Assembly (NCBI GenBank): GCA_030054275.1
Contig: JASGCF010000058.1
Coordinates: 1-11,784, forward strand
Length of the DNA stretch: 11,784 nt
DNA from: Limnohabitans sp.
GTDB lineage: Bacteria; Planctomycetota; Phycisphaerae; Phycisphaerales; SM1A02
Reading direction: 5' to 3'
Part shown: positions 1-6,020 of the stretch, one piece after another
How positions within the stretch are numbered: position 1 is the first letter of the stretch
Layout of the letters: every line of letters begins with the position of its first letter
The notes under the pieces: generated by a model
Told to the model about the DNA's origin: nothing
Seen by the model: the letters and a program-made list of their open reading frames with translations, nothing else
Database searches by the model: none
Position numbers and translations under genes: made by a program

Positions 1-156
1 GTCGAAGCCTGGTTCGCCAGGATTCGGTTGGCGATGGCCGTAAGAACCATCTGCGTGCTCGAGCGAGGTTTGCCAACGCTCTTCAACCGCGTTCGCATAC
101 GCGGCGGTGTAGCGGTGCGAGAGGTCGTTTGCTTCCTGTGTTTGCTGGGCCGACAT
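1..156 (-). CDS. leuS: Leucyl-tRNA synthetase, N-terminal fragment (runs off the left edge)
   Basis: The first 52 codons of a gene that continues beyond the window. The ATG is at 156-154 and the frame stays open to base 1. Residues 14-29 read HRYTAAYANAVEERWQ and residues 43-51 read QPNPGEPGF. This resembles the start of actinobacterial-type LeuRS, where an HRYTA...IE.RWQ segment is followed by a PNP.G segment just before the Rossmann catalytic core. The enzyme charges tRNA-Leu with leucine in the cytoplasm. The HIGH and KMSKS motifs lie outside the window, so the call rests on the N-terminal pattern alone. There is no clear Shine-Dalgarno before the ATG. The gene lies 98 nt downstream of the lipoprotein gene on the same strand; I see no convincing promoter in that gap. 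A different class I synthetase of the Leu/Val/Ile group is the main alternative. Confidence 0.72.
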   Translation of the reverse strand, partial: MSAQQTQEANDLSHRYTAAYANAVEERWQTSLEHADGSYGHRQPNPGEPGFD

Positions 157-254
157 AAGGCGCGGAGTGTAGGGGCGACTCGAGCGGCCGCGGTTTGGGG
201 CCCGTTGTGGTAGTTGCGCCAACGGCGGTCGCGCAGCCGACACGGCGCCTATCG

Positions 255-1247
255 CTACCGCTGCTCAGCCTCCGCAGCCGCTCCGGTCGTGGCAGCTCCG
301 CAAGTGGCAGCTCCGGAAGTGGCGGCTTTGTCGGCGTGCCCGGCAGGCTGCGTCTGTTGAAACAGGATCGGCGACCCCTCACCCTCAAAGACCGCGGCAA
401 ACCGCGGGTCGATTGCGAGATAGAAATCTCGCACCACGCGCGCCTTCCTCCCGACGAGCGACTCGGGAGCGAACATCCGAAGGAGTCGCGGTGGGCGCAC
501 GAACAACTCCTCCGCATACGAGTTGAAATCCTGCTCGAGACTGCGCATCGCCCAAGGCTTCAGAAATCCCGCCTCCAGATATCCGAGCGAGACGTCGAAC
601 TCCCATCCGCGGAGCTGCTGGTATGCGCCGTTTTCAATCCGGTCGGCCTCATACCGGAAGCCTGTCGGCAAAGCTCCACGAAAGCGCGTCTCGTCAAACC
701 GTTCCCTATGTGCGCGCAAAAGCAGGCTGGAAATCTCGTGATGCAGCGTTGCAATCACACGTTCATCCGTTGCCTGGCCCCAGTCTCTCTCGCCGATCGT
801 AAGAAACACCAATCCAAACGCGTAGGCGCCTCTCGCCGTGAGTCCTCCTACGGTGAGGTCGCCGCCGATGAGTACTGCATCGAGAATCCGGTCGAGACTG
901 CCCGCCGGATAGCGCGCAAGTTCGCGCTCCACAACATTCCGAATGCGATCCTGAACCGCGGAAGCCAGAGGCGTCGATGTCAACTCAATGACCCACTCTG
1001 GCTCGCCAGACGGTGAAAAATCCATCCGCAATGGGATCTGCGCTTGAGAATAAAGGCTCACTTCAGGCCGGCGGCTTACCGCTTCCGGCGAGCCAGCAGC
1101 GCGCGGCGATTCCTGCGGTGGTTGACTGTCAGCTTCCGATGCTGCGGGAACTAGCCCATCCGCAAGAAGCGCCCCGCTCGGAGAGCATCCGAGCGGGGCG
1201 CTGCTAACAACCGCAAGGCAAATCAAGGTGCGAATCAATGGGATCAT
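255..1247 (-). CDS. Putative lipoprotein, degenerate metallopeptidase-like
   Basis: A 330-residue protein starting at ATG 1247. An in-frame ATG at 1313 would overlap the upstream gene by 36 nt and put 22 polar residues before the signal peptide, so I prefer 1247. Residues 1-21 are a hydrophobic signal ending in PLGC, an imperfect lipobox, so Cys21 may be lipidated and the protein membrane-anchored. Residues 22-65 are a Pro/Ala/Ser-rich linker. The core (about 65-290) contains LHHEISSLLL (H169-H170-E171) and later EQDFNSYAEELF (238-249). Spacing and flanks resemble secreted zinc-metallopeptidase-like families with HExxH followed by an E-D-F-x-x-Y-A helix, but the second histidine is replaced by Ser-Leu. 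Catalysis is therefore doubtful. The C-terminus carries three AATxG repeats (308-322). The stop is TAG at 257-255. The gene starts 29 nt after the secreted FG-GAP/dockerin gene and may be co-transcribed with it. The family assignment is an inference. Confidence 0.7.
   Translation of the reverse strand: MIPLIRTLICLAVVSSAPLGCSPSGALLADGLVPAASEADSQPPQESPRAAGSPEAVSRRPEVSLYSQAQIPLRMDFSPSGEPEWVIELTSTPLASAVQDRIRNVVERELARYPAGSLDRILDAVLIGGDLTVGGLTARGAYAFGLVFLTIGERDWGQATDERVIATLHHEISSLLLRAHRERFDETRFRGALPTGFRYEADRIENGAYQQLRGWEFDVSLGYLEAGFLKPWAMRSLEQDFNSYAEELFVRPPRLLRMFAPESLVGRKARVVRDFYLAIDPRFAAVFEGEGSPILFQQTQPAGHADKAATSGAATCGAATTGAAAEAEQR
282..326 (-). repeat. Three tandem 15-nt repeats in the lipoprotein gene
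   Basis: Three adjacent 15-nt copies (282-296, 297-311, 312-326) encode AATSG, AATCG and AATTG near the lipoprotein C-terminus. Copies two and three differ at two positions, and the first copy is more diverged. The repeat length keeps the frame, so copy-number change would lengthen or shorten the Ala/Thr/Gly tail without a frameshift. Confidence 0.75.
1168..1202. repeat. Perfect 14-bp inverted repeat inside the lipoprotein signal region
   Basis: The arms 1168-1181 and 1189-1202 are exact reverse complements separated by 7 nt. On the coding (minus) strand the hairpin covers codons 16-27, and the loop holds the Cys21 codon that would be lipidated. The stem is very GC-rich. Neither strand shows a run of T after it, so a classic intrinsic terminator is unlikely. 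An mRNA hairpin about 45 nt after the start codon could slow early translation, but that is speculation. Confidence 0.85.
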
Positions 1248-1276
1248 TGCTAGGTCGCTAAGTCTATCGTCTGCGG

Positions 1277-2638
1277 CTAAGGCGTCTGCTGAACACCAGC
1301 CTGCCTCTTGCACTCTCGATAGATGGCCTTGGCTCGCTCAAGGCAATCGCCATATCCCTCAGCTGTCGTGGCGAGACTGCGGCAGGCCATACAGGCGAAC
1401 ATGTTGTTCTCCCACTGATTGAAGCATGCGTCGGCCGAAGAGCCCGGGAGCGGGGTTGGCGGAGGATAGGCCCCGTCAAGGGGGCACCCCTCCGTCGGCG
1501 GTGGCGGTGGCGGCGGTGGTGGCGGTGGCGGTGGCGGTGGCGAGGGGGGAAGCACATCGGGAGGATTCCGTAGCGCTGGGTCGATGAAATGCGGTGGCTT
1601 CAATTCAGGAAGTCCGCGCTCAGAGCGACACCTGTTGAGCGCTGCGAGGGCAGCGAGCCAGCGATCCTTGGCCTGTGCAACCCTCTCGCGCCACACGTTC
1701 CAGCCAAAGACATTGAGCACGCCCGATACCGACTTCAGTGTCCTCATGTACTCGAGCAGTGCCAGTCGCGCCTGTTCCTGCAGCTCCGCGCACGGGTTTG
1801 ACGGCGGCGGCGGCACCAACTGGGATGCGGCCATTGCCAACACGGCGTAGCCTTCATTGAACCGATAGGGATCTTCGACCGCGAGTAATGCGTAGTCAGT
1901 TGCGGTGAGCGGCGGATCTCCCGGCACGATCGCTTCATCCATCACCTTGATGACGTCGTCAAAGTCAACGGCACCGCTGAAGTCAACATCCGCCTTCATC
2001 TGCAGAGAGCCAGTAGCAGCGGCGACCAGCACGGCATCCGCCGCATCCACGACACCCGAATCATTCAAATCCTTCGATCGGAACGCGAATTGTCCCGAGC
2101 GGGTTTGCTGCAGCGCGACCGCGAGGGGTGTCAGTGCGTACGCAAGCACTCGGCCATTGCGCGCACTGACGAGGACCGTCGCTTCGCCCGAGTCGCTACC
2201 GGCACGCATCGAAACAAGAAGGTCGGCAACGCCGTCACTATCCTGGTCTGGTACGACCCCGAGGCCCAGACCAAAGTCAGCCTCAGCGCTGCCGTAGGTG
2301 CGCTGCCAAAGCACGGCGCCATCCGACCCGCGGCAGGCAAAGACATGCCCGGTTGCACCGCCGTCAAATCCGGGCGCTGCAATCAGCAGATCCCGAACTC
2401 CATCCCCATCGAGGTCTGGGTGTGCCGAAGCGGCCCAGCCGAGCTGGCTCTGATCGACACGATGCCACAGCTGCGAGCCTGAAGCTCCATCGATGATGGT
2501 GACCTTCCCCAACTCAGGCTCACACAGAACCATCTCGAGCCGACCATCCCCCGTCAGATCGACCTGTCCGGTCGCGGAAACTGAGATCGCGAGCGGTATC
2601 GCCGCCGCGATCATTCCCCGTAAGTAGAAGGATCTCAT
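1277..2638 (-). CDS. Secreted FG-GAP/dockerin-like protein with poly-proline linker
   Basis: A 453-residue protein. Residues 1-24 are a signal peptide, probably cut near SATG-QV. Residues 25-170 hold three FG-GAP-like calcium loops (DLTGDGRLEMVL at 27, DLDGDGVRDLLIAAPG at 75, DQDSDGVADLLVSM at 131), suggesting a partial beta-propeller. Residues 190-235 hold two dockerin/EF-hand-like loops (DLNDSGVVDAADAVL and DVDFSGAVDFDDVI). Residues 283-337 are a helical segment with Cys near each end. Residues 367-381 are 15 prolines, followed by a Cys-rich tail (Cys 385, 405, 415, 418, 432, 443) that looks helical and disulfide-rich. The family is not recognised; an extracellular structural or binding role is likely from the architecture. 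AGGAGA, 5 nt before the ATG, is one of the clearest ribosome binding sites in the window. The stop is 29 nt before the lipoprotein start. The two dockerin loops could pair with a cohesin-like partner, but none is visible here. Confidence 0.85.
   Translation of the reverse strand: MRSFYLRGMIAAAIPLAISVSATGQVDLTGDGRLEMVLCEPELGKVTIIDGASGSQLWHRVDQSQLGWAASAHPDLDGDGVRDLLIAAPGFDGGATGHVFACRGSDGAVLWQRTYGSAEADFGLGLGVVPDQDSDGVADLLVSMRAGSDSGEATVLVSARNGRVLAYALTPLAVALQQTRSGQFAFRSKDLNDSGVVDAADAVLVAAATGSLQMKADVDFSGAVDFDDVIKVMDEAIVPGDPPLTATDYALLAVEDPYRFNEGYAVLAMAASQLVPPPPSNPCAELQEQARLALLEYMRTLKSVSGVLNVFGWNVWRERVAQAKDRWLAALAALNRCRSERGLPELKPPHFIDPALRNPPDVLPPSPPPPPPPPPPPPPPPTEGCPLDGAYPPPTPLPGSSADACFNQWENNMFACMACRSLATTAEGYGDCLERAKAIYRECKRQAGVQQTP
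1496..1540 (-). repeat. CCN triplet tract encoding 15 prolines
   Basis: Fifteen consecutive proline codons, a mix of CCG and CCA, in the FG-GAP/dockerin protein between the helical segment and the Cys-rich tail. It encodes a stiff polyproline-II spacer. Such a run normally stalls ribosomes and would need EF-P. The simple repeat could change length in frame. Confidence 0.9.
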
Positions 2639-2643
2639 TTAGC

Positions 2644-2649
2644 TCTCCT
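2644..2649 (-). promoter_or_regulatory. Shine-Dalgarno site of the FG-GAP/dockerin gene
   Basis: AGGAGA on the minus strand, 5 nt before the ATG at 2638. It fixes the start of the secreted protein. Most other genes in this window lack so clear a site. Confidence 0.75.
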
Positions 2650-2831
2650 AACGAGTCCAAACTCCCGGGACTCGCGCAGAGAACCACCCGAATTCAAAAT
2701 GTCAAGATGAAATTGAGTGCTTTGCTCATCACACACCCGAGTGGCTACAGCCGCCCCAGCGAGCGCTGATGGCTGAGAGTGACCCACCGCTCGCGACAGC
2801 CCGCCGCGATTCACTCACGGCGAGGCTGGCC

Positions 2832-2893
2832 AGAGCGAGCAAAAGCGGCGGACGCGAACCAATGGTTCGCCCCGCCGCAAGTTGCGAGCGCTC
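2832..2893. repeat. 62-nt hairpin repeat, copy 1
   Basis: Copy 1 of an element found twice here at the same length. The left end (2832-2849) matches copy 2 at 17 of 18 positions; the right end (2881-2893) matches at 12 of 13. The middle (2845-2878) differs in sequence from copy 2 but folds the same way: a 7-bp outer stem, a small internal loop, a 7-bp inner stem and a 3-nt loop, with core GCGAACCAATGGTTCGC. The element ends share GAGCG as an imperfect terminal inverted repeat. On the minus strand the hairpin is followed by TTTTGCTCGCTC, so it could act as a second terminator after folC. A REP-like dispersed repeat is an equally good explanation. Confidence 0.7.
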
Positions 2894-2944
2894 GTCATTC
2901 TCGCGGTCGCCGCGGCGGCGGCTCACTTTCGAGCGATCCACGCA

Positions 2945-3006
2945 AGAGCGAGCGAAAGCGGCCACATGAAGCAAAGCTTCATCAGGCCGCTCAGTCGCGA
3001 GCGCTC
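2945..3006. repeat. 62-nt hairpin repeat, copy 2
   Basis: Copy 2 begins 113 nt to the right of copy 1 and has the same length and conserved ends, with a different hairpin core (ATGAAGCAAAGCTTCAT). Different stem sequences with the same fold suggest selection on structure, or hairpin turnover between fixed ends. It lies 12 to 73 nt downstream of the folC stop codon on the minus strand. Confidence 0.7.
2958..2990 (-). terminator. Candidate folC terminator hairpin
   Basis: On the minus strand this forms a 6-bp GC-rich outer stem, a 2x2 internal loop, a 7-bp inner stem and a TTT loop, followed by TTTCGCTCGC. It begins 28 nt after the folC stop. The T run is short, so efficiency as an intrinsic terminator is uncertain. 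It is the core of repeat copy 2. Confidence 0.4.
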
Positions 3007-3018
3007 AAGCACGAGCGC

Positions 3019-5109
3019 TCAATCTTGCGGCACTTGCGCTGGAATCTTGCCGCCCTTCGAGCGATCGAAGTGCTGCAAGTGCTTGAGCGTTTCGCCGACG
3101 AGGTAGAACGAACCAGTGACGCAGACGAGATCTTCGCGGCTCACAGCGCGCGTCGCCATCTCAAGCGCTTCTGGAAGCGTCTTTGCCACCTGGCTCATCT
3201 TGCCCGAGCGCTCGTTGAAGAGCTTCTGCAAATCTTCAGGATCGGCGGAACGCGGATTTCCCGCGGCGCGCGTGAAAATCACCTTGTCTGCGCCAAGATT
3301 CACCTTGTCGATCAGGCCAGGAACATCCTTATCGCTGCAACAACCGAAGACACAAATCATCGAGTCGTACGGCACATGTGCACCAGCGCAACGCATGAGT
3401 GCGCCGACAGCCGCAGGATTGTGCGCGCCGTCGACCAGTACACGCGGACGATCCCACACAAGTTGCATACGGCCAGGCACGCGCGTCGCCGCAAGCCCAG
3501 CAGTGAGTTTGTCTTCGGGGCAATCGAATCCAACCGTCTTGAGATGGTCGACCACCGCAAGTGCGAGACCGCAATTCGCAGCCTGATGTTCGCCCTGCAG
3601 CGGTACCGGCAAGTGTTCCAACCGCGAATTCTTGGTGTAAAGGCACACCCGCGTGTGTGGGCCGAGATCTTCGGTCACGCAGAAACGCGCCGAATAATCA
3701 ATGTCTTTGTTCACAATCTTGAGCGGCGCTCCCGCCTGCTCTGCAACTTCAGCAATGGCCTTCTCAACTGCAGGCTCACTTTCAAAGATGAACGCCGGAA
3801 CATCCTTCTTGAAGATCCCTGCCTTTTCTCGCGCGATCTCTTCGAGTGTGTTGCCAAGCAACTTCACATGATCGAAATCGATCGAAGTGATGACGCAAGC
3901 TTCAGGCCGGATGACATTCGTGGAATCGAGACGACCACCGAGTCCAACTTCGATCACAGCGATATCGACCGCTTGTTCTGCGAAGTACTTGAAGCACGCA
4001 GCCGTCACCGCTTCAAAGAAAGTGGGCTCAACGCCCGCCTTTTCGGCGGCTTTCGCAACCTGCTTGATGGCTTCCGCGAACGCCGCTTTCTCGATCGACT
4101 GACCATTGATTTGGATTCGCTCGCGCATGTCGACCAAATGCGGGCTGGTGTACACACCAACCGCGTAGCCGCAGGCCTGCAACATCGATGCGATCATCGC
4201 CACCGTCGAGCCCTTGCCGTTGGTGCCCGCAACATGCACTGTTCGGATGTGCTGATGTGGATTCCCGAGTTTCGACAACAGCTGGTGCATGCGATCGAGT
4301 TTGAATGTTGCCTCGTTGTACTTCACTGCACGCATGCGCTCGAAGTCTGTCCGCTCAAGCAAATAGCGCACCGCAGCGTTGTATCCGTTGATATCCGCAG
4401 AACCCTTCGGCGCACGACCCTCCGTTGGACGCGTCGTGCGCGCCTCAAGCGGACGCACATTGGCGACTTCCTCTGGTCGCGTCGCACGCAGCCCAAGCTG
4501 ACGCGCAGGTGGTTCATCGACAACTTTGCGCGGGCTCGCGGCCGCGATCGCGCGCCGCGTCGACTCCGTCATGCCGCCCTTCGGGGTTGACTTCGCGTCG
4601 GCTTTCGTATCAGGCTTGGGTTCAACCATGCCATCGATCGCCTTCGGCTCACTTGCTGCTGAAACTGGTTGTGCAGACGATTTGTTGGAAGACTTCGGCG
4701 CAACCTTCGCAGCTGTCGCTGCAAGCCGCGACGAGAGCTTGGTCTCGACCACGGGCTTTGCTGCGGCGGATGGCGTCGTCGGTGACGCAGGTGATGCGGG
4801 TGCTGCGGACTTCGCAACCGCCTTCGTCGCATCGGTACGCGCCGCAGCCTTCGGTGCAGCACCGGAAGAAGACTTCGTTGGCTTCGGCTCCGCCTTGCGA
4901 ACATTCGGGAGACGCGACGGCGTCCCGGCACTCAATTCTCGTGCAACTGCTGAAGCGGCGATGTTCTTTGCAGCGTTCACTGCTGCCGTTTTGGGCTCTT
5001 CTTTCGCTGCTCGCGTACTCTTTCGGGCGTTGCTTGCGGTGTTTGGTGATGCTGACTTTGAATCGGAAACGCTGCGCGAAGTTCCGCGCGCGGAAGGTGC
5101 CTTTGCCAT
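3019..5109 (-). CDS. folC: Bifunctional folylpolyglutamate/dihydrofolate synthase with a long N-terminal tail
   Basis: 696 residues. FolC is a cytoplasmic Mur-ligase-family enzyme that joins glutamate to dihydropteroate and to folates with ATP. The catalytic part is about residues 240-682, normal for the family. It has the P-loop VAGTNGKGST (293-302), FFEAVTAACFKYF (364-376), EVGLGGRLDSTN (387-398), the ITSIDFDH segment (407-414), REKAGIFK (427-434) and DGAHNP (560-565). Residues 1-239 are an added low-complexity tail rich in Ala, Lys, Ser, Pro and Thr, basic overall and probably disordered. It is open in the same frame from ATG 5109. Internal ATGs at codons 161 and 180 could give shorter products. 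No Shine-Dalgarno precedes 5109. The gene is divergent from the LOG-family gene, and its last codon overlaps a GAGCGCTC palindrome. The enzyme call is firm; the role of the tail is unknown. Confidence 0.95.
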   Translation of the reverse strand: MAKAPSARGTSRSVSDSKSASPNTASNARKSTRAAKEEPKTAAVNAAKNIAASAVARELSAGTPSRLPNVRKAEPKPTKSSSGAAPKAAARTDATKAVAKSAAPASPASPTTPSAAAKPVVETKLSSRLAATAAKVAPKSSNKSSAQPVSAASEPKAIDGMVEPKPDTKADAKSTPKGGMTESTRRAIAAASPRKVVDEPPARQLGLRATRPEEVANVRPLEARTTRPTEGRAPKGSADINGYNAAVRYLLERTDFERMRAVKYNEATFKLDRMHQLLSKLGNPHQHIRTVHVAGTNGKGSTVAMIASMLQACGYAVGVYTSPHLVDMRERIQINGQSIEKAAFAEAIKQVAKAAEKAGVEPTFFEAVTAACFKYFAEQAVDIAVIEVGLGGRLDSTNVIRPEACVITSIDFDHVKLLGNTLEEIAREKAGIFKKDVPAFIFESEPAVEKAIAEVAEQAGAPLKIVNKDIDYSARFCVTEDLGPHTRVCLYTKNSRLEHLPVPLQGEHQAANCGLALAVVDHLKTVGFDCPEDKLTAGLAATRVPGRMQLVWDRPRVLVDGAHNPAAVGALMRCAGAHVPYDSMICVFGCCSDKDVPGLIDKVNLGADKVIFTRAAGNPRSADPEDLQKLFNERSGKMSQVAKTLPEALEMATRAVSREDLVCVTGSFYLVGETLKHLQHFDRSKGGKIPAQVPQD

Positions 5110-5237
5110 AGATCGATGAGGATAGCGAATCTCGCGATTGGAAGCAACTTTTTCGCCTTAAATCTTGTTGCCATAACGATTTATGAAATGTGCTTGCGCC
5201 GCCACGAATCCTGTGATTGTCCCGTACGCTGCGCGCC
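5110..5237. promoter_or_regulatory. Divergent promoter region between folC and the LOG-family gene
   Basis: 128 nt, AT-richer than its surroundings, between two divergent starts, so both promoters should lie here. For folC, a weak minus-strand candidate has TTGCTT (5142-5147) and TATCCT (5119-5124) with a 17-nt spacer. The -10 would sit 9 nt from the ATG and imply a nearly leaderless mRNA, in keeping with the missing Shine-Dalgarno. No convincing plus-strand promoter was found. The pairing of boxes is by eye and weak. Confidence 0.35.
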
Positions 5238-6020
5238 ATGGACACCATGGAACGAAAGCAGGCACTGGCGCTCGAGAGTTGGCGGGCCCTCCGCATTTTG
5301 AGCGAGTTCGTCGATGGCGTTGAGACTATGTCGAAATGTCCACCGGGTGTCGCGGTGTTCGGATCCGCGCGACTCAAGTCTGCGCACCCCGCGTATCAAC
5401 AAGCCGAGAAGTGCGGACGCATGCTTGTTGAGAAAGGTTTCACCGTCATCACTGGTGGTGGGCCAGGCATCATGGAAGCCGCGAACAAAGGCGCGAAAGA
5501 CGCAGGTGGAACGAGCGTTGGTCTCAACATCGTGCTTCCGATGGAGCAGCGACCGAATCCTTTTCAAACGGTCGACATCGAGTTCCGCTACTTCTTCGTG
5601 CGCAAGGTGATGTTCGTGAAGTACGCGCGCGGCTTCATCATCTTCCCGGGCGGCTTCGGCACCATGGATGAGTTGTTCGAAGCGCTCACGCTGATCCAGA
5701 CGTTGAAGATCGTTCCGTTCCCTGTGGTGCTGGTGGGCAAGGACTTCTGGAATCCACTGGTTGCGTGGATGAAGACCACACTGCTCGAGCAGTTCGAGAC
5801 GGTAAGCCCAGGCGACTTCGACATCTTTAGCGTCACCGACAGCGTCGACGAGGCCGTGCAGATCGTGTGGGAAGCACACACTGGGAAGCGCGTGGTCGCG
5901 CCGACCCTACCACGCTTCGAGACAGACGCAGAGGAACGCGTGTCGGGCGACGGTACGCGCGGCGGGCCGCGACATCGTCGGCGCGGTGGCGGCGACTCGT
6001 GGCATGAGAGCGCGATCTGA
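5238..6020 (+). CDS. LOG-family nucleotide phosphoribohydrolase (TIGR00730-type)
   Basis: 260 residues from ATG 5238; TTG 5217 and ATG 5247 are possible alternatives, and no start has a good ribosome binding site. It has the Rossmann-fold LOG signature: FGSAR (41-45), GGGPGIMEAANKGA (73-86), RK at 122-123 in the catalytic region, and PGGFGTMDE (137-145). Family members hydrolyse nucleoside 5'-monophosphates to the free base and ribose 5-phosphate; plant and some bacterial members release cytokinins, others act in nucleotide salvage. The substrate cannot be told from this sequence. The domain ends near residue 222. After it comes a hydrophilic tail with GGPRHRRRGGGDSW, probably disordered. Its TGA overlaps the hrpB ATG by one base (TGATG), so the two genes are probably translationally coupled. 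It diverges from folC. Confidence 0.9.
   Translation: MDTMERKQALALESWRALRILSEFVDGVETMSKCPPGVAVFGSARLKSAHPAYQQAEKCGRMLVEKGFTVITGGGPGIMEAANKGAKDAGGTSVGLNIVLPMEQRPNPFQTVDIEFRYFFVRKVMFVKYARGFIIFPGGFGTMDELFEALTLIQTLKIVPFPVVLVGKDFWNPLVAWMKTTLLEQFETVSPGDFDIFSVTDSVDEAVQIVWEAHTGKRVVAPTLPRFETDAEERVSGDGTRGGPRHRRRGGGDSWHESAI

Larger units (their letters stand above)
2639..3018. other. 380-nt non-coding region between folC and the FG-GAP/dockerin gene
   Basis: Both flanking genes are on the minus strand, so this region is the folC 3' region and the upstream region of the secreted-protein gene. Short open frames on both strands (for example 2769-2969 and 2974-2729) have arginine-rich, low-complexity translations and no ribosome binding site, and I do not consider them genes. 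The right part (2832-3020) is filled by two hairpin repeats and extra copies of the palindrome GAGCGCTC (2886-2893, 2999-3006, 3013-3020; the last overlaps the folC stop). The left part (2639-2750) is less GC-rich, holds the Shine-Dalgarno at 2644-2649, and is where a promoter for the secreted protein would be expected. I could not pick a convincing -35/-10 pair. Confidence 0.8.

Noticed and set aside
8..21. CCTGG-TTCG-CCAGG hairpin near the left edge
   Set aside because: It lies inside the leuS coding sequence, has only a 5-bp stem and no T run, so chance is the simplest explanation.
157..254. Possible promoter before leuS (TACACT at 166-171 on the minus strand)
   Set aside because: No -35-like hexamer at the right distance, so I did not list it as a feature.
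195..1016. 273-codon plus-strand frame opposite the lipoprotein gene
   Set aside because: The minus-strand frame has a signal peptide and sensible composition; this one is a basic shadow without motifs.
2729..2974. Small minus-strand open frame in the folC downstream region
   Set aside because: It runs through the hairpin repeats, has no ribosome binding site, and its translation is low-complexity Ser/Arg/Ala.
2832..3020. CRISPR array or mobile-element ends
   Set aside because: Only two 62-nt units, internally palindromic, with no regular short spacers and no transposase gene nearby.
2779..4590. Long 603-codon open frame on the plus strand
   Set aside because: It lies antisense to folC, whose motifs are unmistakable. 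The translation is Arg/His-rich without domains, as expected from a shadow frame in GC-rich codons.
4425..5119. Plus-strand open frames opposite the FolC tail (4425-5111 and 4526-5119)
   Set aside because: The minus-strand frame is continuous with the FolC domain, while these have no motifs and no ribosome binding site. The Ala/Val/Phe-rich plus-strand frame is the complement of the Lys/Ala-rich tail.
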